This document shows, piece after piece, positions 15,507 to 27,904 of a stretch of DNA of 64,000 nucleotides; position 1 is the stretch's first letter; each line of letters begins with the position of its first letter. The position numbers and the translations under genes were made by a program. A model generated the notes under the pieces. It did not search any database and was not told the origin of the DNA. It worked only from the letters and a program-made list of their open reading frames with translations. The stretch comes from Ancylobacter crimeensis (GTDB lineage Bacteria > Pseudomonadota > Alphaproteobacteria > Rhizobiales > Xanthobacteraceae), in assembly GCF_023016805.1 (NCBI RefSeq), contig NZ_JALKCH010000011.1, forward strand, positions 1-64,000, in the 5' to 3' direction.

Positions 15507-16004
15507 CGTACATTCGATCTTTCCCCCCTTTACCGTTCCACCGTCGGTTTCGACCGGCTGTTCTCGCTGCTCGACCAGGTCGGCGGCGTGGAAAACGGCG
15601 GCACCACCTACCCGCCTTACAATATCGAGCGCACCGGCGAAAATGCGTACCGCATCACGGTCGCGGTCGCCGGCTTCACGGAGCAGGATCTCGGCATCGA
15701 GGTGAAGGAGAACACCCTCACCATTCGCGGCGAGAAGCAGCCGGTCGAGAAATCTGCGGACGTGCTCTATCAGGGCATTGCCGCGCGCGCCTTCGAGCGT
15801 CGCTTCCAGCTTGCCGACCATGTCGAGATTCGCGGCGCCAGCCTCGCCAACGGGCTGCTGCATGTCGACCTCGTCCGCAAGGTGCCGGAGGCGATGAAGC
15901 CGCGGCAGATCCCGATCACCACCGGTTCGGCTCCCTCGACCATCGAGGCCACGGCGGTATCGGACGGTGTGCAGACCGGTGCAGGCAGCAAGGTTGCCGC
16001 GTGA
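15504..16004 (+). CDS. Small heat shock protein, Hsp20/alpha-crystallin family
   Basis: A 166-residue Hsp20 of the rhizobial class A (IbpA-like) type. The N-terminus MRTFDLSPLYRSTVGFDRLF is the class signature, the alpha-crystallin domain runs from about 35 to 125 (YNIERTGENAYRITVAVAGF to ASLANGLLHVDL), and the C-terminal tail has the I-X-I motif (RQIPI) for oligomer assembly. It holds unfolded proteins during heat stress. An ATG at 15498 is in frame, but only the one at 15504 has correct spacing (8 bases) from GGAGG. Translation is probably gated by the ROSE hairpin, and a terminator follows at 16067. Confidence 0.95.
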   Translation: MRTFDLSPLYRSTVGFDRLFSLLDQVGGVENGGTTYPPYNIERTGENAYRITVAVAGFTEQDLGIEVKENTLTIRGEKQPVEKSADVLYQGIAARAFERRFQLADHVEIRGASLANGLLHVDLVRKVPEAMKPRQIPITTGSAPSTIEATAVSDGVQTGAGSKVAA

Positions 16005-16066
16005 TCGTTTCCAGGGCGGCGGGCTCTGCCCGCCGCTCCCTCGCCAGACTTCGCCGACAAAACAAC

Positions 16067-16099
16067 GGGCGCCCCGGTTATCGCTGGAGCGCCTTTTTT
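16067..16099 (+). terminator. Intrinsic terminator after hsp20
   Basis: GGCGCCCC pairs with GGAGCGCC (one C/A mismatch) around a 10-base loop, followed by six T (16094-16099). Confidence 0.75.
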
Positions 16100-16115
16100 G
16101 TGGCTCGGCACGGTC

Positions 16116-16967
16116 TCAGGGCGTCGGCGGGCTGGCGATCACCGATGCCGTGCCGGCGCTGCCGGTGCTCGGCGTGCCGGTGCCTGCGTTGATGCGCGGC
16201 CGAGCGGGCTTTGCGGCGGGATCCATCTTGGCGGGTGCGCCGGTGTCGGCCGTCTTCGCCGCATCTTCCCTGGGCGCCTCGGGTGCTGCCGGAGCGGCGC
16301 TGCCGCCGGGAACGGCGACGCCAGGAATGACCCGCACATTGTTCTTCTCGCCGTCCGGCGCCGCGGAAGCGGGCGGCGTGCCGGCCACCTCCGGCTCTTG
16401 CACGGGAGCGGCCGGCGGCACGGCGGCGTTGCGTTCGGCTGGCGCCTTGGGGGGCACCGGGACGGCGGACAGCTCCGGCCGCGACGGTGGCGGCACGGCT
16501 GCTCGCGGCAGGCCCCCCGGCGGACGCGGCGGCTGCTGGGCGTTGTAGCCGCCGGGCGGCGCAATGGCGCGTGATGAAAGGATCTCGCCGCTATAGCGAT
16601 CCAGACGCAACTGCACGCGCGTGCCGTCGAGTTCGCTCGCCTCGACGATATAGTCGTCCCGCACGCGCTTGATGAATCGCACCTGCCGGAAGCCGAGGGA
16701 GCGCAGCAGCGGTCCTACATTCTGCGGCGGCAGGGCCGGCGGAGCGGCCTCGGGCGGCGGCCCGTAGCGGTAGTCCTGCTCCGGCATGACGTAATAGGGT
16801 TGATAATACTGCGCATGAACCGGCCCGGCCCCGAGGGTGAGGCCGACGGTCGCAGCCAGCAGCGCCGCAAGGCCCGCCGCCCCGGCCGCGACGACGCGCA
16901 CGGTCCGCGGGCGCGGATCCGCGAGGCCGTCCGGTGAGTGCGATGCGCGCAAAGACGACAGGGGCAT
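16116..16967 (-). CDS. Secreted proline/alanine-rich protein with PepSY-like domain
   Basis: A 283-residue exported protein. An N-terminal basic region and a hydrophobic segment (about 24-47, ending VHA-Q) form the signal peptide. Residues about 80-135 (VGPLLRSLGFRQVRFIKRVRD then VQLRLDRYSGEILSSRAI) are a PepSY-like domain paralogous to that in the 14794-15201 protein. The C-terminal half is a low-complexity Pro/Ala-rich tail without recognisable domain. GAGAGAAG precedes the ATG. The role is unknown; a cell-envelope location is inferred from the export signal. The gene converges on hsp20 beyond its terminator. Confidence 0.7.
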   Translation of the reverse strand: MPLSSLRASHSPDGLADPRPRTVRVVAAGAAGLAALLAATVGLTLGAGPVHAQYYQPYYVMPEQDYRYGPPPEAAPPALPPQNVGPLLRSLGFRQVRFIKRVRDDYIVEASELDGTRVQLRLDRYSGEILSSRAIAPPGGYNAQQPPRPPGGLPRAAVPPPSRPELSAVPVPPKAPAERNAAVPPAAPVQEPEVAGTPPASAAPDGEKNNVRVIPGVAVPGGSAAPAAPEAPREDAAKTADTGAPAKMDPAAKPARPRINAGTGTPSTGSAGTASVIASPPTP

Positions 16968-17427
16968 GGAAGCTTCTCTCGATGACCGCCCGGCTCAAGG
17001 GAAACGCCGGATTGCGGCACGGATGAGACGACAGGCCTTTGCGCCGCTTGGTCACTTTGCGCCGCTTGGTCAGGCACCACGGAACGCCGCCCCTCACAAC
17101 GCACCTCGCCGCGGTTTCGCCGCAAAGGCCGCGCTCCGGGAAGCCAGACCTTTCCCGCAACGGCGTTGCGCCTCGACGCCGGAGGTCTTACCTTTCGTTT
17201 CGCGGCTTGGGCCGCCCCCGCAACAAGCGTGAAGTCGAGACGGCCCCGCGCCACGCGCGCCGCTTGTGCGGGATGCGTAATTCTGGCATCTTCGCGATTG
17301 ATAGGGAAGCCATGCTGTCCTATATGGGCTGCGCTCGCGACCGCCGGGTGAAACGGTCGTCGTGCCCGTTCTGAAAACGGCCTCCGCCGGGAGGCACGCC
17401 GCAAGGCATTTTGGGAGACATAAGGCC
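16968..17427. other. Intergenic region upstream of gltB
   Basis: 460 bp with no convincing gene. It holds two perfect 17-bp direct repeats (17038-17054 and 17056-17072) and the gltB promoter at 17298-17326. The rest shows nothing I recognise. Confidence 0.6.
17298..17326 (+). promoter_or_regulatory. gltB: Sigma-70-type promoter of gltB
   Basis: TTGATA (17298-17303), 17-base spacer, TATATG (17321-17326), about 100 bp before the gltB start. No sigma-54 GG-N10-GC pair is evident. Confidence 0.6.
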
Positions 17428-22161
<4,734 letters not shown>

Positions 22162-22407
22162 CGCGGCGGACAGCCCCCGGGCTGCCGCCACGGCGCGGCG
22201 GCCCGGTTTCTCACCAGAAAACGGAACGCTTCGCCCGACGCTGGAACGCGTTGCGCGCCGGTCATGTGAGGGTGCGACAACCCTGCGCGGACCGGCCCGT
22301 TTCCGGCGCGGCATGCGGCCGCGCCGGTTTCCCAACTGGCATGATTGATGTATCAGGCACCGAGTGGAACGCCTCCAAGGAGAGGGCGGTCCGCGGAAGA
22401 GGGCGCG

Positions 22408-23832
22408 ATGGGTAAGGTTACTGGCTTTCTCGAAATCGACCGGCGCGAGGCGAAGTATCAGCCGGCCTCCGACCGCATTCGCCATTTCCGCGAGTTCACT
22501 CTGCCTCTGCCGGACAGCGAGGTGGCGAACCAGGCCTCGCGCTGCATGGATTGCGGCATCCCGTTCTGCCACGGCCCGACCGGCTGCCCGGTGCACAACC
22601 AGATCCCGGACTGGAACGACCTCGTCTATAATGGCGACTGGGAGGAAGCCGCGCGGAACCTTCACTCCACCAACAACTTCCCCGAATTCACCGGCCGCAT
22701 CTGCCCCGCCCCTTGCGAGGAAGCCTGCACGCTGAACCTGGAAGACGTGCCGGTCACCATCAAGACCGTCGAGCAGGCGATCGCTGACAAGGCGTGGAAG
22801 TCGGGCTGGATCCGGCCCGAGCCGGCGGCGGTGAAGACCGGCAAGAAGGTCGCGGTCATCGGCTCCGGTCCCGCCGGCATGGCCGCCGCCCAGCAGCTCG
22901 CCCGCGCCGGGCACGAGGTGCATGTGTTCGAGCGCGAGCCCAAGGCCGGCGGCCTGCTGCGGTATGGCATTCCCGACTTCAAGATGGAAAAGCACTACAT
23001 CGACCGCCGCGTGGCGCAGATGGAAGGCGAAGGCGTCACCTTCCATTACGGGGTGAATGTCGGCGTCACCAAGCCGTTCGAAGACATCCACGCCGCCTTC
23101 GATGCCGTGCTGCTGGCCGGCGGTTCGGAGCATCCGCGCGACCCGCAGCTTCCGGGGCAGGATCTGGACGGCGTCCACTACGCCATGCCCTATCTGGTGC
23201 AGCAGAACCGCCGCCTCGGCCATGAGGATGTCAGCCACGAGCAGCCGATCCTGGCCTCGGGCCGGCATGTCGTGGTCATCGGCGGCGGCGACACCGCGTC
23301 CGATTGCGTCGGTACCGCCTTCCGGCAGGGCGCGCTCTCGGTGCACCAGCTCGACATCCGCCCAGTGCCGCCGGCCCATGAGGACAAGCTGGCGGTGTGG
23401 CCTTACTGGCCGACCAAGTTCCGCACCTCCTCCTCGCAGGCCGAGGGCGCGGAGCGCGAATTCTCCGCCGCCACGCTCGGCATCGCCGGCAAGAAGGGCC
23501 GCGTCATCGGGGTGAACTGCGCCCGCGTCGACGCGAAGCGCCAGCCGATCCCCGGCACCGAGTTCCAGATCAAGGCCGACCTCGTCTTCATCGCGCTGGG
23601 CTTCAGCCACCCCGTGCGCGCCGGCCTCATCGACCAGAGCGCCGCCAGCCTCGACCGGCGCGGCAATGTCGCCGCCAATGAGGACGACTACGCCACCTCG
23701 GTGCCGAAGCTGTTCGCCGCCGGCGACATGCGCCGCGGCCAGTCGCTGGTGGTGTGGGCGATCCGCGAGGGCCGGCAGGCCGCGCAATCGATCGACACCT
23801 ACCTGATGGGCGCCTCCGTCCTGCCGCGCTGA
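22408..23832 (+). CDS. gltD: Glutamate synthase (NADPH) small subunit
   Basis: A 474-residue beta subunit of GOGAT that passes electrons from NADPH through FAD and 4Fe-4S clusters to GltB. The N-terminal cluster cysteines are visible in CMDCGIPFCHGPTGCP and CPAPCEEACTL, the FAD-binding Rossmann motif in VAVIGSGPAGMAAAQ, the NADPH-binding motif in VVVIGGGDTASDC, and the C-terminal FAD contact in LFAAGDMRRGQSLVVWAI. The ATG at 22408 follows GGAAGAGGG. The 246-bp gap from gltB has no obvious terminator. Two short hairpins follow the stop. Confidence 0.97.
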   Translation: MGKVTGFLEIDRREAKYQPASDRIRHFREFTLPLPDSEVANQASRCMDCGIPFCHGPTGCPVHNQIPDWNDLVYNGDWEEAARNLHSTNNFPEFTGRICPAPCEEACTLNLEDVPVTIKTVEQAIADKAWKSGWIRPEPAAVKTGKKVAVIGSGPAGMAAAQQLARAGHEVHVFEREPKAGGLLRYGIPDFKMEKHYIDRRVAQMEGEGVTFHYGVNVGVTKPFEDIHAAFDAVLLAGGSEHPRDPQLPGQDLDGVHYAMPYLVQQNRRLGHEDVSHEQPILASGRHVVVIGGGDTASDCVGTAFRQGALSVHQLDIRPVPPAHEDKLAVWPYWPTKFRTSSSQAEGAEREFSAATLGIAGKKGRVIGVNCARVDAKRQPIPGTEFQIKADLVFIALGFSHPVRAGLIDQSAASLDRRGNVAANEDDYATSVPKLFAAGDMRRGQSLVVWAIREGRQAAQSIDTYLMGASVLPR

Positions 23833-23855
23833 GCGGCGGGATCGGGTGAGAGCCG

Positions 23856-23913
23856 CCTGCCGCGCCGGGCGGCAGGAAAGACAAGGACCACCTGCCGCGC
23901 CGGGCGGCAGGAA
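23856..23913 (+). repeat. Two tandem copies of a 23-bp hairpin repeat after gltD
   Basis: Identical 23-bp units at 23856-23878 and 23891-23913, each a palindrome CTGCCGC-GCCG-GGCGGCAG flanked by CC and GAA. Lacking a T-tract, they are not classical terminators; they may stabilise the gltBD mRNA 3' end or be a small REP-like element. Confidence 0.7.
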
Positions 23914-23930
23914 GGGATGGGGCCACCGCA

Positions 23931-24392
23931 ATGACAGAGGACGGCTTCCCCGCACCCGGCTTCACCTTCGCGGCCCTCGTGCCGGAACTGCTGGTGCGCG
24001 ACCTCGCCGCCAGCCTCGCTTTCTGGCGCGACCTGTGCGGCTTTTCGATTGCCTTTGCCCGCCCCGAAGACGGCTTCGCCTATATCGAGCGCGAAGGCGC
24101 GCAATTGATGCTGGAAGAGATCGGCGAAGGCCGGCAGTGGCGCACCGGGCCACTGGAGCCGCCCTTTGGTCGCGGGCTCAATGTCATGATCGGCGTGAGC
24201 ACGTTGGACCCGATCCTCGCCGCGCTTGCCCATGCCAGCCTTCCACTCTACATGGCGCCGGAAGAGAAATGGTATCGTGTCGGCGAGCGGGAAACAGGCG
24301 TTCGCCAGTTTCTCGTTCAGGACCCGGACGGTTACCTGATCCGCTTCAGCAGATCGCTCGGCATGCGGCCTTTGCTGCCTCAGCAAGGGTAA
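23931..24392 (+). CDS. VOC-family (glyoxalase/bleomycin resistance-like) protein
   Basis: A 153-residue protein of the vicinal oxygen chelate fold: ALVPELLVRDLAASLAFWRDLCGFSIAF is the first beta-alpha-beta module and RQFLVQDPDGYLIRFS the typical C-terminal metal-side strand with the DPDGY motif. Members include bleomycin-binding proteins, glyoxalases and dioxygenases; nothing here decides the substrate. GGGATGGGG-rich sequence precedes the ATG at 23931. It lies 98 bp after gltD, beyond the hairpin repeats, and could be a read-through member of that transcript. Confidence 0.85.
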   Translation: MTEDGFPAPGFTFAALVPELLVRDLAASLAFWRDLCGFSIAFARPEDGFAYIEREGAQLMLEEIGEGRQWRTGPLEPPFGRGLNVMIGVSTLDPILAALAHASLPLYMAPEEKWYRVGERETGVRQFLVQDPDGYLIRFSRSLGMRPLLPQQG

Positions 24393-24420
24393 CAATCCCG
24401 GAGGCGAAGGCTTCCCGCCC

Positions 24421-25971
24421 TCAGGGCGCGCCGGCAGCCGCCCCGCTCGCGCTCGCCTGCCCGGCCCCGGCATCCGCCGACTGCCCCTGCTGGGCCGCAC
24501 GGCCATTGGTGGATTTCGGGTCGTCCATGGCGCTCGCCGCCTCGCTGGCGGGCACGACCGGGGGCCAGCGGAAATCGTCGATCCGTCCCGTCACCACCGG
24601 CAGCGGCGCGCCCTCGCGCAGAGCGCGCGCAGCGAGCTGTTCGGGGTTCGGCGTGTCGGCCGCCTCCTTGCCGTTCACGCCCACCGCGACGGCATCCGTC
24701 CGCGGCGGCCCGCCGCCGGCCAGTTCGCGCGCGCCCTGCGTGGCGCCGGTCAGGTGGATGAGCGAGGGCGGCCCGCTTGGCGAAGCGCCGGGCGGCAGGC
24801 CGGCGACCGGAGCGCCCTCCCCGGTCAGCAGCTTGCCGATCGCCTTATCGACGAAGAAGCCGAGCTTGCGGGCGCCCGAGCGGGTGAAGCCCACCCCGTC
24901 CGCCCCGCGCAGGCGGCGCTTCTGGCCGTCGACGCCGGGGCCGGAGACGACATATTTACCGTTCTCGTCCACGAAGCCGTCCCACACATCGACATAGATC
25001 AGCCCGGCACGCGACACCCGTTCCTCGATCAGCCGGTTGAGCTCGGCATTGCTCTCGCTGGCCCTGGCGTCGCGCAGCGGGGCGAGCCCCACCACCGCGA
25101 CCGGCCGCCCGGTGGCCTTCAGCCGCAGCAGGAATTCGTCGAGCCGGCGGCCATAGAGTTCGCGCCAGCGCTCGTCCAGCGGCTCGGCCTCGCCGGTCGC
25201 GTCGGGCAGCGGCTTCAGGTCGTTGTTGCCGATCATCGCGACGATGACGGTGGGCTGCTCCTGCCGGGCGAGATCGCCGACGCTGCCCGGCCAGTCATAG
25301 CCGCCCGGCAGAAGGCCGGAACCGGCCTGCGTCTTCATCACCACCGCAATCGTGGTGCGGTCGGGCGCGAAGAGGTCCGCAAGGCCCTGCGCCAGCGTGC
25401 CGGCATAATCGTCGCCAACCACCATCACCGAGGCGGTGAGCTGCTTTTCGGAGGCCTTCCGCGCCGCCTCGAGCGAGCCATAGATCGTACCGCGCGGCTC
25501 GGCCGCGATCTCGGGCTGGCGGGGCGCCTTCGGCTGCGGCGGCGGGCCGTCGGGCATCAGGTTCTGCGGCGGGCCGAGCGGGCGCGAGCGCTGCGGCGCC
25601 GGTGAATCGAACAGCCCGAAGAAGGGAAAGAGTGGACGCCAGCGCTGCTCCTGCTGCGGTGGTGGCGGCGGCGCCTGCCGCTGGATCTGGCGCTGCGGCC
25701 GCGCCTGCCGTGAGGGGGCGCTGTCGCCCCCGACATTGGCCGGCGGGCGGAACCAGTCCTGCTGGGCCTGTGCGGCAGGCACGGCGAGGAAGGGAACGGC
25801 GAGCACGACCAAAACGGCCGCGCCAAAGACCCGCGGGCCAAGACCCCGCAGACCGAGGATCCGCGCGCCGAGAACCGGTGCCCGCTCGGCGCCCGGCTCG
25901 CCGCCGGCCGGCCGGCGTCTCCGCCACGCTGTCCGCTTCATCGCCATATCCCAGCGGTGCCTCATCCTCAT
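24421..25971 (-). CDS. Periplasmic SGNH/GDSL hydrolase-like protein (DUF459)
   Basis: A 516-residue exported protein. A long basic N-terminus with a hydrophobic segment (about 48-69, ending AQAQ) leads into a Pro/Gln-rich linker (80-165). The DUF459 domain (about 165-400) has SGNH-like landmarks: VMVVGDDYAGTLAQGLAD as block I (GDS replaced by GDD), AMIGNNDLKPL as the N block, and YVDVWDGFVDENGKY then GADGVGFTRSGARKLG as the terminal D-x-x-H-like block, where H is replaced. Such proteins are thought to act on envelope polysaccharides (O-acetyl transfer or removal). Since block I lacks the usual Ser, catalysis is uncertain. The tail is low complexity. Confidence 0.8.
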   Translation of the reverse strand: MRMRHRWDMAMKRTAWRRRRPAGGEPGAERAPVLGARILGLRGLGPRVFGAAVLVVLAVPFLAVPAAQAQQDWFRPPANVGGDSAPSRQARPQRQIQRQAPPPPPQQEQRWRPLFPFFGLFDSPAPQRSRPLGPPQNLMPDGPPPQPKAPRQPEIAAEPRGTIYGSLEAARKASEKQLTASVMVVGDDYAGTLAQGLADLFAPDRTTIAVVMKTQAGSGLLPGGYDWPGSVGDLARQEQPTVIVAMIGNNDLKPLPDATGEAEPLDERWRELYGRRLDEFLLRLKATGRPVAVVGLAPLRDARASESNAELNRLIEERVSRAGLIYVDVWDGFVDENGKYVVSGPGVDGQKRRLRGADGVGFTRSGARKLGFFVDKAIGKLLTGEGAPVAGLPPGASPSGPPSLIHLTGATQGARELAGGGPPRTDAVAVGVNGKEAADTPNPEQLAARALREGAPLPVVTGRIDDFRWPPVVPASEAASAMDDPKSTNGRAAQQGQSADAGAGQASASGAAAGAP

Positions 25972-26076
25972 GGCCGTTTCAAGTCCCTATGCGCGCGCCG
26001 CCCATGGAACGCCGCACACCCGTCCCTACCCGGCTGCTGCACACCAGACGCGAGTGGCGCTTATCCTGTGCAAACA

Positions 26077-26106
26077 TTGTGAAAGGCCTTCGTTTTCACA
26101 TATATG
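26077..26106 (+). promoter_or_regulatory. Promoter of the surface-glycan gene pair
   Basis: TTGTGA (26077-26082), 18-base spacer, TATATG (26101-26106), about 45 bp before the predicted TTG start. The AT-rich patch stands out locally. Confidence 0.55.
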
Positions 26107-26152
26107 TTGCCGAGAGAGGTGTTGCCTGTTGCGATGACCTCGGGGGCGAGCG

Positions 26153-27880
26153 TTGACGTCGGATGAAGTAAGCCAGACCGCTCTGTGGCACGCCGCAACC
26201 CTGATGGCGGGCTACAGCGAAGCGGACTATGCGGCGTGGCTTCCACGGGAATTGCCGCTGAGCGCGAAACTTGCCGTTCCGCTGCTCGACATGCCGGCGG
26301 CAGCGCAGCCACGGCTGAGCTTCCTGATTGCTGCGCCAGCGGTTACGCCGGCTCTGGAGACGACGCTGCGATCGGCGTGCTGGGATTCCCGTTCCATCGA
26401 GATCGTCCTTGCCCTGCCCGCCGACGTGACGTTCGAGGGTGCGGCCTACGGCAATGTGCGGCGTGTGGCCCTGCCCGCGGAGGAGAGCGCTACGGCGAAC
26501 GCCGCGCTCGCGGCGGCGGCTGGAGAGTTCGTTGCGTTTCTCTCGCCCGGCGATGTCCTGCGTGCAGGGGCCTGCGCCTTTATCATCGGGCGGCTCCTGG
26601 CAGCTCCGACGCTCAACATGGCTTATGCGAGCGAGGACTGGATCGACGCCGACGGACGCCGGTGCCTGCCTCGCTTCAAGCCCGAATGGGACCCCTTTGC
26701 CCAGCTCGCCTTCGATCTGCCGGGCCGGCTCTGCATCATGCGCCGGGAGCAGGTGACGGCTCTGGGTGGCCTGCGCCCGGCCTTCGCACCCGCCGATCAT
26801 TACGACCTGCATCTGCGGCTCGGCACGCATGTCCCGGAAAGCACGATCGCCCGCTGGCCCGAGATCGTGTGCCACCGCGCCATACCTGCGCAGAGCGACG
26901 CCGCCACCGTCGAGCATTGCGTCGCGCGCTATGCCGATGCCGCGCAACGCGCCGCGAGCGCGCATCTCGGACGCCCGGTCACCGCCTCGCCACTGGCCAC
27001 CTTTATCAACCGGCCCCATTTCGCCCGGCCGGAGGAGGCTTTGCGCGTCACCATACTGGTGCCGACACGCGACCGGGTGGAACTCCTGCAAAACTGCCTG
27101 TCGGGCCTGCTGCAGCGGACGGATTATCCCGCGCTCGACATCCTCATCCTCGACAATGAGAGCCGCGAGCCGGCAACGCTGGCCTATTTCGCCGAGCTGG
27201 CCGCCGATCCGCGGGTCGAGGTGCTGCGGGTGCCCGGGCCGTTCAACTATTCGGCCATCAATAATACCGGCGTTCGTGCGGCGCGCGGGGATATCCTCGT
27301 CTTCATGAACAACGACGTCGAGGTCATCACGCCGGGCTGGCTGGCGGAGATGGTGGCCGTAGTTTGCCGGCCGGAGGTCGGCTGCGTGGGTGCAAAGCTG
27401 CTCTATGGCGATGGCCGGGTGCAGCATGCCGGCGTCAGCCTCGAACCCGGCCCGCTCGCCATGCATGTGCATCGGCTCCGCGGAAGCGAGGAACTGGGCA
27501 GCAATGCCGAATTGGCCGGGCTCGCGCGCTGCAGCGCGGTGACGGCAGCCTGCCTCGCGGTGAGGCGCGACGTGTTCGACGAGGTCGGCGGCTTCGACGA
27601 GCACAAGCTCAGGATCGCCTATAACGATATCGATCTGTGCCTGAAGGTCGAGGACAGCGGACGCTCCAATGTGTGCGTCGCGTATGAGCCGCTCTTCCAC
27701 CTGGAAGGCGCCTCCCGCCATACCCAGGCCGATCCGGTCAAGATCGCGCAGGACCGGCGTGAGATGAACGCGTTCCGCAACCGCTGGCGTGAGCGGTTTG
27801 ACGCAGATCCCGTCGCGCATCCCAACATCCGTCGAGACTGGGATCTGCCGGATCGGCTCGTCGCATTCAAGGCATTCTAG
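26153..27880 (+). CDS. Family 2 glycosyltransferase, two GT-A-like modules
   Basis: A 575-residue cytoplasmic glycosyltransferase. The C-terminal module (about 298-560) is a clear GT2: VTILVPTRDRVELLQNCL, the DNES loop, FMNNDVEVI as the DxD-equivalent (about residue 386), and GGFDEHKLRIAYNDIDLCLK as the acceptor/catalytic ED-like motif. The N-terminal module (about 50-280) is a second, degenerate GT-A-like fold (LSFLIAAPAVTPALETTLRS; AYASEDWIDADG). It probably transfers sugars in rhamnan or O-antigen type polymer synthesis. The start is apparently TTG at 26153; the first in-frame ATG is at 26204. It is followed after 24 bp by the fusion gene, so the two form an operon. Confidence 0.85.
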   Translation: MTSDEVSQTALWHAATLMAGYSEADYAAWLPRELPLSAKLAVPLLDMPAAAQPRLSFLIAAPAVTPALETTLRSACWDSRSIEIVLALPADVTFEGAAYGNVRRVALPAEESATANAALAAAAGEFVAFLSPGDVLRAGACAFIIGRLLAAPTLNMAYASEDWIDADGRRCLPRFKPEWDPFAQLAFDLPGRLCIMRREQVTALGGLRPAFAPADHYDLHLRLGTHVPESTIARWPEIVCHRAIPAQSDAATVEHCVARYADAAQRAASAHLGRPVTASPLATFINRPHFARPEEALRVTILVPTRDRVELLQNCLSGLLQRTDYPALDILILDNESREPATLAYFAELAADPRVEVLRVPGPFNYSAINNTGVRAARGDILVFMNNDVEVITPGWLAEMVAVVCRPEVGCVGAKLLYGDGRVQHAGVSLEPGPLAMHVHRLRGSEELGSNAELAGLARCSAVTAACLAVRRDVFDEVGGFDEHKLRIAYNDIDLCLKVEDSGRSNVCVAYEPLFHLEGASRHTQADPVKIAQDRREMNAFRNRWRERFDADPVAHPNIRRDWDLPDRLVAFKAF

Positions 27881-27904
27881 GGCCGGCTTTCCGGTTGGCT
27901 AATC

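Noticed and set aside
17250..17330. Sigma-54 promoter for gltB
   Set aside because: No GG-N10-GC pair at proper spacing; a sigma-70-like TTGATA-N17-TATATG fits better.
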